Source: Cytophagaceae bacterium UBA7467 (lineage in GTDB: Bacteria; Bacteroidota; Bacteroidia; Cytophagales; Spirosomataceae). Taken from it: DNA of 49,686 nt. The translations under genes were made by a program, and so were the position numbers. Shown here piece by piece: positions 7,873 to 17,241 of the stretch. The DNA is taken from NCBI GenBank assembly GCA_002479785.1, contig DLPD01000029.1, forward strand, positions 204,161 through 253,846, in the 5' to 3' direction. The first letter of the stretch is position 1. Each line of letters begins with the position of its first letter. A model generated the notes under the pieces. That model ran no database searches. It was not told the DNA's origin and saw only the letters and a list, made by a program, of their open reading frames with translations.

Positions 7873-8418
7873 ATGACAAAAAGAAATACCACCATTATCG
7901 CATTTATCTTACTTGCTATCGCAAGTCGTCTATTGATTTTAGCCGGACCAGGTTGGGCTAACTTCTCTCCAATGGCTTCAATGGCGCTTTTTGTAGGTGC
8001 CTATTTACAGAATCGCAAACAAGCAGTAGCTTGGACTTTATTGGCAGTCTGGGGGTCGAATTTGATCTTAAACAACACGTTATATGATGCCTTTTTCCCA
8101 GGTTTTTCGTTTGGAATAGATGCCGTTCATATGGGCTTGTTCGCCCTTATTTCTTTATTAGGTCCAAACATAACCGCTAATGCCTCTCGCTTCATCGGAA
8201 CTAACCTGGCAGCGGCAATGGGCTTTTTCTTGCTTTCCAACTTTGCAGTTTGGGTAGAATCTGACATTGCTTACACGAAAGATGTAACTGGTTTATTAAA
8301 CTGCTTCGCTGCAGGTATTCCCTTCTTAAAGAATACAATTGCCAGCCAATTCTTATTCTCAGGATTGTTTTTTGGAGCTTTTGAACTATTGAAAAAACAA
8401 GTTCCAGCTTTACGCTAA
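7873..8418 (+). CDS. DUF6580-type integral membrane protein
   Basis: This 181-residue protein has about five hydrophobic segments. The segment NFSPMASMALFVGAYL near residue 33 is the hallmark I associate with the DUF6580 family of Bacteroidota and other phyla, whose folds resemble ECF-transporter S components. No substrate is known, and no transporter ATPase lies nearby. It stands alone between purK (divergent) and the convergent amidohydrolase, from which a strong two-way terminator separates it. Confidence 0.72.
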   Translation: MTKRNTTIIAFILLAIASRLLILAGPGWANFSPMASMALFVGAYLQNRKQAVAWTLLAVWGSNLILNNTLYDAFFPGFSFGIDAVHMGLFALISLLGPNITANASRFIGTNLAAAMGFFLLSNFAVWVESDIAYTKDVTGLLNCFAAGIPFLKNTIASQFLFSGLFFGAFELLKKQVPALR

Positions 8419-8440
8419 ATTTTCTTACGCATTAAAAAAG

Positions 8441-8476
8441 GGTCGGCTTGCAAATGCGAGCCGACCAATTTTTTTT
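8441..8476. terminator. Bidirectional intrinsic terminator
   Basis: GGTCGGCT-GC and GC-AGCCGACC (8441-8450 and 8457-8466, one mismatch) form a long GC-rich stem. T-run AATTTTTTTT follows on the plus strand and an A-rich stretch (TTAAAAAAG) precedes, giving a U-tract on the minus strand too. It separates the convergent DUF6580 and amidohydrolase genes and is the only convergent junction in the window with a visible terminator. Confidence 0.88.
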
Positions 8477-8485
8477 AAGTTGTTT

Positions 8486-9760
8486 CTAGTTTTTATAGAC
8501 TTTACCGTCTTTCATCACAAAGTTCACCTTTGTCATTAATTTAACATCAGCAACTGGGTCTCCAGGAACCGCGATGATATCTGCTGCCTTTCCTACTTCG
8601 ATGGATCCGATTAAATCACTTTGACCTAATAAATCTGCCGCACTGACGGTCGCTGATTTAATGGCTTCCAATACGGGCATTCCTGCTTCGTTCATTAAAA
8701 TGAATTCATAGCCATTTTTTCCGTGACCGAAAACACCGGCATCCGTACCAAAGGCAATCTTCACCCCAGCTTTATAAGCTTTAGCAAAGGTTCCTTGTAT
8801 GATGGGTCCAATCGAAGCTGCTTTCTTCGCGACCATTTCTGGGTAGTAGTTTGGGATTTTAGAGGAATCTGCTACAGAGCGGCCCGCAATGACAGTGGGC
8901 ACATAATAGGCCCCCATCTTTTTCATTAATTCCATCACTTCCTCATCCATGTATGTTCCGTGTTCGATCGAAGAGACGCCACCCAGAACAGCACGCTTCA
9001 TGCCCTCTTTACCGTGTGCGTGAGCCGCGACTTTGAACCCATAATCTTTGGCCGTTTGAACGATGGCACGAACTTCTTCGTCAGTGAATTGAGCGCCTGA
9101 ACCATCTTTGGCATAACTTAAAACGCCACCTGTAGCCGTGATTTTAATTAAATCTGAACCTTCTTTATAACGCTGACGTACGGCTTTAGCCGCGTCCGCA
9201 ACGCCATTTACGACACCATCTTCTGGACCTAAATCCTTCTTAAAAGCTTCATTAATCCCGTTTGTATCATCCGCATGTCCACCGGTTGTCCCTATCGTAA
9301 CGCCGGCCGTAAAAATACGTGGACCTTCCACTACACCTTTATTAATCGCATTGCGCAAACTGATCACCACATGGGTACCGCCTAAATCACGGACCGTCGT
9401 AAATCCAGCCATTAAATTCTTCTTCGCGTAGCCTAAAGCTTGGTAGGCCACATCCCCTGGATTCTTCACGAAGCGATCTAAATACGCACCAGGATTCGTT
9501 TCTGATTCCAAGTGAACGTGAGAATCAATCAATCCCGGCATCACCGTTCTATCTTTTAAATTGATCACCACATCCCCTTTTGCGGGGCTCAAAAAGCCTT
9601 CCGAAACAGCAACAATTTTCTTTCCCTCCACCACAATGGAACGGTTTTTTAAGACAATTTGCGTTTTCACATCAATCAAAGAACCGCAGTGCAAAATGGT
9701 TTTTTGGGCAAAACCTGCGAAAGCCAATAGGCTTAAACCGAGCGTTAATACTTTTTTCAT
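8486..9760 (-). CDS. Exported metal-dependent amidohydrolase
   Basis: This 424-residue protein has a signal peptide (MKKVLTLGLSLLAFAGFA) and the amidohydrolase superfamily motifs: GLIDSHVHLE (H81, H83), DLIKITATGG (candidate carboxylated Lys), AAHAHG, SSIEHGTYM and FGTDAGVFGHG. It resembles imidazolonepropionase-related and Xaa-Pro dipeptidase-type members; many hydrolyse peptides or cyclic amides. Substrate is unknown. It overlaps the end-to-start junction with aroA by four bases, placing it at the tail of the dcw-like operon. The terminator at 8441-8476 ends the transcript. Confidence 0.88.
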   Translation of the reverse strand: MKKVLTLGLSLLAFAGFAQKTILHCGSLIDVKTQIVLKNRSIVVEGKKIVAVSEGFLSPAKGDVVINLKDRTVMPGLIDSHVHLESETNPGAYLDRFVKNPGDVAYQALGYAKKNLMAGFTTVRDLGGTHVVISLRNAINKGVVEGPRIFTAGVTIGTTGGHADDTNGINEAFKKDLGPEDGVVNGVADAAKAVRQRYKEGSDLIKITATGGVLSYAKDGSGAQFTDEEVRAIVQTAKDYGFKVAAHAHGKEGMKRAVLGGVSSIEHGTYMDEEVMELMKKMGAYYVPTVIAGRSVADSSKIPNYYPEMVAKKAASIGPIIQGTFAKAYKAGVKIAFGTDAGVFGHGKNGYEFILMNEAGMPVLEAIKSATVSAADLLGQSDLIGSIEVGKAADIIAVPGDPVADVKLMTKVNFVMKDGKVYKN

Positions 9761-10995
9761 AGCGTAGAAGTTAATAAAGTGGAGACATGTTTCCAGAAAC
9801 TAGGATAGCTTTTATTCACTACCGAGGGATCTAATACGGTAATTTCTTTTTGCATAGCCACTGGCGCAAAAGCCATCGCCATCCGGTGGTCATCATAGGT
9901 TTCAATAGGTTCAATCGTAGAAACAGTCGCGAAATCCCCCTTCACTTCATACAAATGATTCGCTTCTTTCTCCACTAAACTCGCTCCTAATTTCTTTAAT
10001 TCATTTTGCAGAGCTAACACGCGATCTGTTTCCTTCACTTTCAAGGATTCCAGACCCGTTAGTGTCAATGGAATATTCTTCACAGCGGCCACGACACAAA
10101 TGGTTTGTGCCAAATCTGGGCAATCAGTGAAGTCCCAAGCGAGGGAAGACTGGGCTGGAATTTTGGTCAGCAAGTAACCACGCCCCGTGTACGTACTTTT
10201 GACACCCAATGGCTCCATAATGGCCTTAATTGCTGAATCGCCTTGCAAAGAATCTTCCTTTAGGCCTAACAATTCTAACGAACTACCTTCAAATGGTGAC
10301 AAGGCCACCATGGAATACCAATAACTAGCACCTGACCAATCTGACTCAACGGCAAAAGGACTCAAATGATAAGACTGAGCAGGTATTTCTATCGTTCCGT
10401 TAGACCAATCCGTGTTCGCCTGAATGCCAAAATGCTGCATTTGAGCTAATGTCATCTCGATGTAAGGTTTAGACCCCAGCGCTCCCGTAATTTGCAATTT
10501 TAACCCTTCCGGTAATAGAGGAGCTACCATCAAAATCGCAGAGATAAACTGCGAACTTACGTCCCCGCGAATGGAAATCTCCCGGTTCCCACTATAGGTG
10601 AAACCATTTAATTGCATCGGAGGATAACCCTCTTGGTTCAAATAGGCTATATCAGCTCCTATTGTGCGTAATGCGTCTACTAAAATTCCGATCGGTCGCT
10701 CGCACATACGAGGGGTTCCGGTCATTTTTTTCTTCGCACCGGTCACAGCATAATAAGCGGTCAAAAAACGCATCGTCGTTCCCGCATCTAACACATCAGC
10801 CACCGGACCGTTCTCGGATAACAAGCGAATCATGGTTTGCGTATCACGCGCCTCCGCTAGATTAGTAAGGTTATCAATCGTTCCATTCGCTAAGGCATTA
10901 ATCACTAATGCCCGATTACTCTCTGACTTAGAAGCAGGCAAAGGGATTATTTCTGAAAAAGACGACGAACGGGGAAATAAAGTGATTTGACTCAA
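9757..10995 (-). CDS. aroA: 3-phosphoshikimate 1-carboxyvinyltransferase (EPSP synthase)
   Basis: This 412-residue enzyme joins shikimate-3-phosphate and phosphoenolpyruvate in the chorismate pathway. It has PLPASKSESNRALVINALA (K23, R28 substrate contacts), DAGTTMRFLTAYY (the NAGT-like PEP loop, here DAGTTMRF), DCPDLAQTICVVAA (catalytic Asp), LKVKETDR and TYDDHRMAMAF. The 13-base gap to mraY and four-base overlap with the downstream amidohydrolase suggest one operon. No other aro gene is present here. Confidence 0.95.
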   Translation of the reverse strand: MSQITLFPRSSSFSEIIPLPASKSESNRALVINALANGTIDNLTNLAEARDTQTMIRLLSENGPVADVLDAGTTMRFLTAYYAVTGAKKKMTGTPRMCERPIGILVDALRTIGADIAYLNQEGYPPMQLNGFTYSGNREISIRGDVSSQFISAILMVAPLLPEGLKLQITGALGSKPYIEMTLAQMQHFGIQANTDWSNGTIEIPAQSYHLSPFAVESDWSGASYWYSMVALSPFEGSSLELLGLKEDSLQGDSAIKAIMEPLGVKSTYTGRGYLLTKIPAQSSLAWDFTDCPDLAQTICVVAAVKNIPLTLTGLESLKVKETDRVLALQNELKKLGASLVEKEANHLYEVKGDFATVSTIEPIETYDDHRMAMAFAPVAMQKEITVLDPSVVNKSYPSFWKHVSTLLTSTL

Positions 10996-11008
10996 AACAG
11001 GTTTGCGA

Positions 11009-12193
11009 TTAACGCAATTTTAAAGTGACTAATGATAAAACGGCTAGGATAATTCCCACGATTAAGAAACGAATAACGATCTTCGATTCGTGGTAATTTT
11101 TCTTTTGAAAATGGTGGTGCAAAGGAGACATCAAAAAGACGCGACGGCCCTCCCCATACTTGCGTTTTGTATATTTAAAATAGGCCACCTGAATGATCAC
11201 GGATAAATTCTCAATCAAGAAAATGCCACATAAAACAGGAATTAACATCTCCTTTCGAATCACAATCGCCAAGGTGGCAATAACTCCTCCCAGCATCAAA
11301 CTTCCCGTATCGCCCATAAATACCTGAGCCGGATAAGCGTTATACCAAAGAAAACCGATACAAGCTCCTACGAAGGCCGCGCAAAAGACAGCGAGCTCCC
11401 CCGAGTTTGGAATAAACATCACATTTAAATACTGGGAAATCACCTTGTTACCAGATACGTAGGCTAAGATGGCCAAAGCAATACCAATAATCACCGATGT
11501 TCCTGCCGCTAATCCATCGATACCGTCTGTGATATTCGCTCCATTCGACACCGCCGTTATGATAAAAATAACGACTAATACATAAACCACCCACACATAT
11601 TCATCAGGAATAAAACTAGGCAATAACATGTTGTAGTCAAACTGATTGTCCTTCATAAAGGGGACAGTAGTTAAGAGTGATTTATGATCCACAAAGGTTC
11701 CATCAGTGGCAAATTCACGTACTTTAATGTGCTGGTTAAAATACATCGTTAGACCCACGATAATTCCGAGACCAATTTGGCCAACTACCTTAAATTTACC
11801 CGATAAACCTTCTTTATTTTTCTTGAATACTTTGATATAATCGTCCGCAAAACCGACTGCACCAAGCCAAATAGCCGAAGTGACTAACAGAACAATGTAC
11901 ACGTTCGTCACCTTCGAAAAAAGCAGGGTTGGGATCAATAAGGACAACAAAATAATGAAGCCACCCATGGTAGGAGTACCTTTTTTTGCCATTTGGCCTT
12001 CTAAGCCTAAATCCCGAATTTCCTCTCCAATTTGTAGTCTTTGCAAGCGATAGATAACCGATTTACCCCAAATCGCTGCAATACCTAGAGACGTAATAAT
12101 CGCCGCAAAAGCACGGAACGTGATGTATTGAAACACACCGGCGCCCGGTATATTCAAGGTCTTGTCTAAGTATTCGAAGAGGTAATAAAGCAT
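11009..12193 (-). CDS. mraY: Phospho-N-acetylmuramoyl-pentapeptide transferase
   Basis: This 394-residue membrane enzyme makes lipid I from UDP-MurNAc-pentapeptide and undecaprenyl phosphate. It has about ten membrane segments and the MraY signatures KKGTPTMGG, GFADDYIKV (catalytic Asp-Asp), TDGIDGLAAG, YPAQVFMGDTGSLMLGG and SPLHHHFQ. A periplasmic loop near residues 150-190 is longer than in E. coli, as common in Bacteroidota. It follows murE after a 51-base gap. Confidence 0.97.
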   Translation of the reverse strand: MLYYLFEYLDKTLNIPGAGVFQYITFRAFAAIITSLGIAAIWGKSVIYRLQRLQIGEEIRDLGLEGQMAKKGTPTMGGFIILLSLLIPTLLFSKVTNVYIVLLVTSAIWLGAVGFADDYIKVFKKNKEGLSGKFKVVGQIGLGIIVGLTMYFNQHIKVREFATDGTFVDHKSLLTTVPFMKDNQFDYNMLLPSFIPDEYVWVVYVLVVIFIITAVSNGANITDGIDGLAAGTSVIIGIALAILAYVSGNKVISQYLNVMFIPNSGELAVFCAAFVGACIGFLWYNAYPAQVFMGDTGSLMLGGVIATLAIVIRKEMLIPVLCGIFLIENLSVIIQVAYFKYTKRKYGEGRRVFLMSPLHHHFQKKNYHESKIVIRFLIVGIILAVLSLVTLKLR

Positions 12194-12244
12194 CTAAATG
12201 AGTTTTAATTTATAAAATTGCAAAAAATCAAGGGGAATTCAAAC

Positions 12245-13663
12245 TTAGCTAAATGCCTCCCCTAGCACTAATTTGTCGTCAAAGTCGTATTTAACACCTT
12301 GAATATCTTGGTAATTTTCATGGCCTTTTCCTGCCACTAAAATGATATCTCCCGATTCTGCTAATTCCCTCACTGCATAAAAAATACCTTCCTTGCGATC
12401 CGAAACACGGTGTACTTTGGATTTTAATGCAGCCGGGACACCTGCCTCCATTTGATCTAAAATCAATTCCGGATCTTCCTTGCGCGGATTATCCGATGTT
12501 AAGACCACTGAATCACTGTATTTAGCCGCTAACTCTGCCATGATAGGACGTTTTCCGGAATCACGATTTCCCCCACATCCTACTACCGTAATGATACGTT
12601 GTGACTTATCGCGGATAGTTTGAATCGTCTTAAGGACATTTTCCAAGGCATCCGGCGTGTGAGCATAATCCACGATCCCCATCTTGTTATTTGACCCAGC
12701 TAATTGCTCGAAACGACCCGGAGCTGTTTTAAGAGCCGAAATCTGTACCAGTACTTCATGTGACTCCTCGCCTAACAATATAGCCGCCGCATAAATTCCA
12801 AGTAAATTGTAGGCATTGAAAGTCCCTATTAATTGCGCATGCACTTGTTGGTGATCTATCTCTAATTGCAATCCACCTACTCCGTTGCTGATAATCTTCG
12901 CTTTAAAATCCGCCGCGTTTAACAAGCCAAAACCATATTTCTTTGCCGCCGTGTTTTGCAACATCACCATCCCCCGCTTGTCATCTACATTTGTTAAGGC
13001 AAATGCTGAGGAAGGGAGAGCGTCGAAGAAGCCTTTTTTGGCCTTAATGTACTCGTCAAAAGTTTCGTGAAAATCTAGGTGATCGCGGGTAATATTCGAA
13101 AAAATGGCACCGGCAAATTGTACTGCATGAATCCGCTTTTGCACCACCGCATGGGAACTTACCTCCATAAAAGCGTGGCTGCAACCCGCCGCAACCATAT
13201 CGGCTAACAAAGCGTTTAAGCTCAACGCGTCAGGAGTGGTATGCGTTGAGGGAATAATTTTATCTTCAATCTTATTCACCACCGTCGAAATCAATCCACA
13301 GCGATGCCCTAGACGCTTAAACAATTCAAACAACAAGGTTACTGTGGTAGTTTTTCCATTCGTACCTGTTATCCCCACTAATTTTAATTTCTTAGACGGA
13401 TGGCCATAATATTCAGCTGCCGCCTCCGCTAAGGCTTGATTCGAATCTGGCACTTGGACACAAGTCACATCAGCTGGAATTTCTGCGGGAACCTTTTCTA
13501 CCACCCAATGTTTGCAACCTTGTGCATATACGTGTGGCAAAAACGAATGCCCGTCTACCTGCGTTCCGGGAATGGCAAAAAAGACCGAACCGGCATCTGC
13601 CTTGCGAGAGTCAAAGCACAAATGCTGAATCTCCGACCCTGGGAATAAAGAAATTTGTGCCAT
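12245..13663 (-). CDS. murE: UDP-MurNAc-tripeptide synthetase, meso-diaminopimelate type
   Basis: This 472-residue Mur ligase has the ATP loop GITGTNGKTTT (98-107), the carbamylated-lysine region and the C-terminal SDNPRKEDP (390-393 DNPR), the signature for meso-diaminopimelate specificity rather than lysine. It adds the third residue to the peptidoglycan stem, so this organism should have DAP-type wall. It starts one base after the ftsI stop and belongs to the dcw cluster. Confidence 0.96.
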   Translation of the reverse strand: MAQISLFPGSEIQHLCFDSRKADAGSVFFAIPGTQVDGHSFLPHVYAQGCKHWVVEKVPAEIPADVTCVQVPDSNQALAEAAAEYYGHPSKKLKLVGITGTNGKTTTVTLLFELFKRLGHRCGLISTVVNKIEDKIIPSTHTTPDALSLNALLADMVAAGCSHAFMEVSSHAVVQKRIHAVQFAGAIFSNITRDHLDFHETFDEYIKAKKGFFDALPSSAFALTNVDDKRGMVMLQNTAAKKYGFGLLNAADFKAKIISNGVGGLQLEIDHQQVHAQLIGTFNAYNLLGIYAAAILLGEESHEVLVQISALKTAPGRFEQLAGSNNKMGIVDYAHTPDALENVLKTIQTIRDKSQRIITVVGCGGNRDSGKRPIMAELAAKYSDSVVLTSDNPRKEDPELILDQMEAGVPAALKSKVHRVSDRKEGIFYAVRELAESGDIILVAGKGHENYQDIQGVKYDFDDKLVLGEAFS

Positions 13664-13664
13664 T

Positions 13665-15815
13665 TTAATGCAGTTGTATGAAGACTAAACTATTTTTTGC
13701 AACAGGTGAGCCTGCTGGGATTGATTGATTCGTCACTGTCCCAAAACCATTTGCGCGCACCTTTAATCCTTTGTTTTCTAAGGCAAATAAGGCATCCCGC
13801 AAATTCATTCCCACGACATTAGGAACCGTTTTAGGAGCCATCGTGATGGCTTGATTTCTCACCGTCTTCTTCTCTAGATTAAAGTTCAACCATTGACCAT
13901 TTTCTTCCACTTTAGGCAATCCTAAATGAGAGAATAAAATATTTTGATCCGCAGGATGAATGGTATGAGTTAACTTGTTTTTATTCAAAGAATCCGGTAA
14001 ATATCCGCGTAATGTTTGTTGTAACTTCATGTCGCGCAAATAGATGCGGTCCGAAATTTCTTTAAACACCGGAGCGGTAACCTGACGTGCATAGGTACCT
14101 TCAGCGCTACCTTTCGGTTCATCTACCGCAATGATCATGGTATATTTAGGGTTTTTAACCGGGAAATAACCTGCAAAAGTTGTGTAGTAATTTCCTTTGC
14201 GGTAGCCTTTAGCACCGGTTACCGTACGTTGTGCAGTACCGGTTTTTCCAGCGATTCCATAGACCGTACCTTTGATATTGTTAGCGGTTCCTTTCGTTAC
14301 TACCCCTTCTAACATAATTTTCAATTTCTGTAAGGTTTCTGCAGAACATAAAGGCTTCGAATCACGCACCTGTGTAGTCATGTAATCCGTCACCACTTCA
14401 TCGCCTCGAGTCGCCTTGCTCACGATAATGGGCTGTATCCAATACCCATTATTTGCGATGGCGTTGTAGAATGCTAAAATTTGCAAAGGCGTATACTGCG
14501 TCGAATATCCAACAGATGACCACAATAATTGCAAGCCATCCCACTTTGCCGGCACAGGGAATACAGGTGGCCGACTAGGTTTTAATTGGAAATCCAAGGA
14601 TTCAATTAAATGGTATTTCTTCAAATAATTGTAAAACTTCTCATTGTTCGTGGTACCAAATGCCTCTTGAACCAATTTCATCGTACCCACATTGGAAGAA
14701 CTTGTAATCACTTGTTCTAACGAAATGGTCCCTAGTGGATGAGAATCAGACATGACACCATTGTAAAGACGAAACTTCCCGTCTCCGGTATTGACCATCT
14801 TCGTCAATGGATAATTTTTCTCTTCCAACACCGCCATAATGGACGGCAATTTAAAAACGGAACCAGGATCACGCGCCTCTAACAATGCGTAATTATAGGT
14901 TTCTGAATAACCAGTAGGTGAAAGTGGATTAGCCGCAATGTTCGACAACGCTTTAATCTTCCCCGTCTTGGTTTCCATCACAATCGCTACCGCATAGTTC
15001 CCTTTGAATATTTTCATTCCATTTAACAGGGCTGATTCCACTATCTCTTGGATATTAATATCGATTGTTGAATGCAAATCCACCCCCGCTACCGGTAACT
15101 TAGGCTCATCGCCGGGCTCCGGACGCCAGGTATTGTTATCCATTTTCTCATACATCCCTTCACCAAACTCTCCGCGTAATTCTTTATCGAAACTATTCTC
15201 AATCCCCACCCGACCTTTATCACGTAAATCTTTCAAATAACCCACCGTGCGATAAGCCATTTGGCCAAAGGGCGCATAGCGAACGTTAATCTTGTCAAAA
15301 ACGACCCCAGATTTATTCGAGTTCTTTGCCTCCCTGAACAAAGGGAAATTCAATACTTTTTTCTTTTCTTGGAAGTCTAATAAGCGGTTATTTAACAACA
15401 AATAGGTCCGACCACTGCGTCTAGCAGCCGCAATCTTCTCCTTGTATTCTTCCGCCGTACGATCCTTAAAGAAGTTAGCTAACGCTGCTGCTAAACCATC
15501 AATGTGTTGTTTATAGAATTCATCCGCCCTCGCATTTCCTGTCAAGACAGAGGGATCCATCCCTAAACGGTACTTAGGTAAAGTAGTAGAAAGCAAACTT
15601 CCATCATCTGAATAGATATTGCCACGAGTAGCTTCGATCTTTCGTTTTTTCACATAAGTAGCCATCGCTTCTGAACGAAACTTAGGCCCTTTCAGCACCA
15701 CCACTTTATACAAACTGAACAGTAAGTACAAGAATACAGCTAAAATGATGATAAAAAACGTGTAGAAACGTCTCGTAATCAAGCCCCGAATATTAGGTCT
15801 TTTCTCCTTCGCCAT
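13665..15815 (-). CDS. ftsI: Division transpeptidase FtsI (PBP3) with C-terminal PASTA domain
   Basis: This 716-residue class B penicillin-binding protein crosslinks septal peptidoglycan. It has a membrane anchor (about 17-40), the dimerization domain starting at RKIEATRGNIYSDDG, and the transpeptidase motifs DPGSVFK (S319, K322), SSSN (S373, N375) and AGKTGTAQ (K524). The last 60 residues (VPNVVGMNLRDALFALENKG) form one PASTA domain, which is typical for Bacteroidota and absent from E. coli FtsI. It starts at the same position where ftsL ends (one-base overlap). Confidence 0.95.
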   Translation of the reverse strand: MAKEKRPNIRGLITRRFYTFFIIILAVFLYLLFSLYKVVVLKGPKFRSEAMATYVKKRKIEATRGNIYSDDGSLLSTTLPKYRLGMDPSVLTGNARADEFYKQHIDGLAAALANFFKDRTAEEYKEKIAAARRSGRTYLLLNNRLLDFQEKKKVLNFPLFREAKNSNKSGVVFDKINVRYAPFGQMAYRTVGYLKDLRDKGRVGIENSFDKELRGEFGEGMYEKMDNNTWRPEPGDEPKLPVAGVDLHSTIDINIQEIVESALLNGMKIFKGNYAVAIVMETKTGKIKALSNIAANPLSPTGYSETYNYALLEARDPGSVFKLPSIMAVLEEKNYPLTKMVNTGDGKFRLYNGVMSDSHPLGTISLEQVITSSSNVGTMKLVQEAFGTTNNEKFYNYLKKYHLIESLDFQLKPSRPPVFPVPAKWDGLQLLWSSVGYSTQYTPLQILAFYNAIANNGYWIQPIIVSKATRGDEVVTDYMTTQVRDSKPLCSAETLQKLKIMLEGVVTKGTANNIKGTVYGIAGKTGTAQRTVTGAKGYRKGNYYTTFAGYFPVKNPKYTMIIAVDEPKGSAEGTYARQVTAPVFKEISDRIYLRDMKLQQTLRGYLPDSLNKNKLTHTIHPADQNILFSHLGLPKVEENGQWLNFNLEKKTVRNQAITMAPKTVPNVVGMNLRDALFALENKGLKVRANGFGTVTNQSIPAGSPVAKNSLVFIQLH

Positions 15816-16198
15816 TATTGCTCTTTATTGACTTGAATGATGATTTTAGTGGGTGGAAGCGTGCTCACCCCTATTTGATAACGCTTAAGTGTCTCTTCCA
15901 AATTCGTTTGCTTACTCACTTTCATATACTCCGCCTTTTGTGTTGTATAATCAGCACGATCTTCCTCTAAAGCACTTTTTTCTTTTTGAATTTGGTGCAA
16001 CTTACCGTCAGCAAGCATCGAATAATAAATGTTGATAAGGGTCAAGAAAGCTACAAAAGCAATACGTTTTACCCACATCACTGGCAACTCGCCTCCCGTG
16101 AAATAGTCGATATTGAAAATGGAATCGAATATCCCTTCTTTCTTGGGAGAAGAGATACGCTTAGGCCCTGCTTCTGTCGGTTCGATAGGTGTTGCCAT
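15815..16198 (-). CDS. ftsL: FtsL-like division protein
   Basis: This 127-residue protein has a cytoplasmic N-terminus, one membrane segment (about 44-62, RIAFVAFLTLINIYYSM) and a short coiled-coil tail (KLHQIQKEKSALEEDRADYT). Position between rsmH and ftsI, size and topology are those of FtsL, which forms a complex with FtsB and FtsQ to activate FtsWI. Sequence is too divergent for certainty, so the name rests mainly on context. Confidence 0.82.
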   Translation of the reverse strand: MATPIEPTEAGPKRISSPKKEGIFDSIFNIDYFTGGELPVMWVKRIAFVAFLTLINIYYSMLADGKLHQIQKEKSALEEDRADYTTQKAEYMKVSKQTNLEETLKRYQIGVSTLPPTKIIIQVNKEQ

Positions 16199-16199
16199 A

Positions 16200-17114
16200 T
16201 TATAATTTAGACGCTATTCTTAATTTCGCACTACGGGAGCGCGGGTTTAATTTCAATTCTTCTTCTGAGGCCGTAATCGGCTTGCGAATCACCGATTCGA
16301 GCGGGCGATGCACCACTCCAAACATATCCTTATCCTCTTTCCCCTGCACATTTCCAGCCTTGATAAAATTCTTCACTAGGCGATCTTCCAAGGAATGGAA
16401 AGACATAACGACTAGTCTTCCTTCTGGCTTCAAAATCGCCGGTGCCTGCGCTAAAAATTCCTCTATCACCGCCAATTCTTGATTCACCTCAATTCGAATC
16501 GCTTGAAAGACCTGCGCGAAGTATTTAAACTCCCGGTATTTAGGAGCTAATTTATTCAAAATTTCTTTCAATTCTTGTGTTGTTTCTAAGGCTTTTCTGG
16601 TACGGGCCTGAATGATTGCCTGGGCCAAAGTCCGTGCGTTCTTCACCTCCCCATACATCCCTAAAATACGTTGCAATTCTTCAGCCGAATAACTATTCAA
16701 TAATTCCGCCGCTGTCATCGACGCAGAGGGTCCCATCCGCATATCCAATGGTCCATCAAATCGAATCGAGAAACCGCGTTCCGGTGCATCCAATTGAAAG
16801 GAAGACACACCGAAATCCGCCAATATCCCATCTACCTGCTTCACACGATGCAAGCGCAAATACTTCTCTAAATAGCGAAAATTAGCCGTAATTAATGTTA
16901 AACGCTCATCGTCTATCTTCTCAGCTTGCTCCCAAGCATCCGGATCCTGATCAAAGGAGAACAATCTTCCTTCTGGACCTAGTTTATCTAAAATCGCCTT
17001 CGAATGTCCGCCTCCCCCAAAGGTCACATCCACATACGTTCCCGCTGGATCAATGCGTAAACCATCGATGCATTCGTGCAACATGACGGAGGTATGATAG
17101 GTGTTTTCTGGCAT
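16200..17114 (-). CDS. rsmH: 16S rRNA (cytosine-1402-N4) methyltransferase
   Basis: This enzyme N4-methylates C1402 of 16S rRNA using SAM. The SAM loop VDVTFGGGGHSKAIL, the DILADFGVSSFQLD-like stretch (DGILADFGVSSFQLDAPERGFS) and VMSFHSLEDRLVKNF are all present. I use the ATG at 17114 (MPENTYHTSVML, 304 residues), because the MraW family starts at this point and because an upstream ATG at 17132 overlaps the -7 box. It is the first gene of the dcw set here; mraZ is not upstream. Confidence 0.95.
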   Translation of the reverse strand: MPENTYHTSVMLHECIDGLRIDPAGTYVDVTFGGGGHSKAILDKLGPEGRLFSFDQDPDAWEQAEKIDDERLTLITANFRYLEKYLRLHRVKQVDGILADFGVSSFQLDAPERGFSIRFDGPLDMRMGPSASMTAAELLNSYSAEELQRILGMYGEVKNARTLAQAIIQARTRKALETTQELKEILNKLAPKYREFKYFAQVFQAIRIEVNQELAVIEEFLAQAPAILKPEGRLVVMSFHSLEDRLVKNFIKAGNVQGKEDKDMFGVVHRPLESVIRKPITASEEELKLNPRSRSAKLRIASKL

Positions 17115-17129
17115 AATTTTGGATGAAAA

Positions 17130-17137
17130 CAAAAATA
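17130..17137 (-). promoter_or_regulatory. Possible -7 element of rsmH and the dcw operon
   Basis: TATTTTTG on the minus strand fits the Bacteroidota -7 consensus and would place the start near 17123, only about nine bases ahead of the rsmH ATG at 17114. The -33 element is poor, as the nearest TTTG lies 24 bases away. Confidence 0.35.
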
Positions 17138-17187
17138 CAAATTATCCCTCGCCTACGCCACCAAAATAGGAAATTGTCATGCTTTTT

Positions 17188-17217
17188 TTTGTGACAAGTT
17201 TCGAACCCGTATCTTTG
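17188..17217 (+). promoter_or_regulatory. Promoter of the tlpA-like/PAP2 pair
   Basis: TTTG (17188-17191) is followed after 18 bases by TATCTTTG (17210-17217). Transcription should begin near 17224, 18 bases before the ATG at 17242. The longer ORF start at 17179 lies upstream of this promoter and so is very unlikely to be used. Confidence 0.5.
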
Positions 17218-17241
17218 TTTAAACGCCTAGCGAACTTACAT

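Noticed and set aside
12194..12244. Promoter or terminator between murE and mraY
   Set aside because: A/T-rich but no stem-loop and no full TAnnTTTG with -33 partner; it is more likely just a spacer within one operon.
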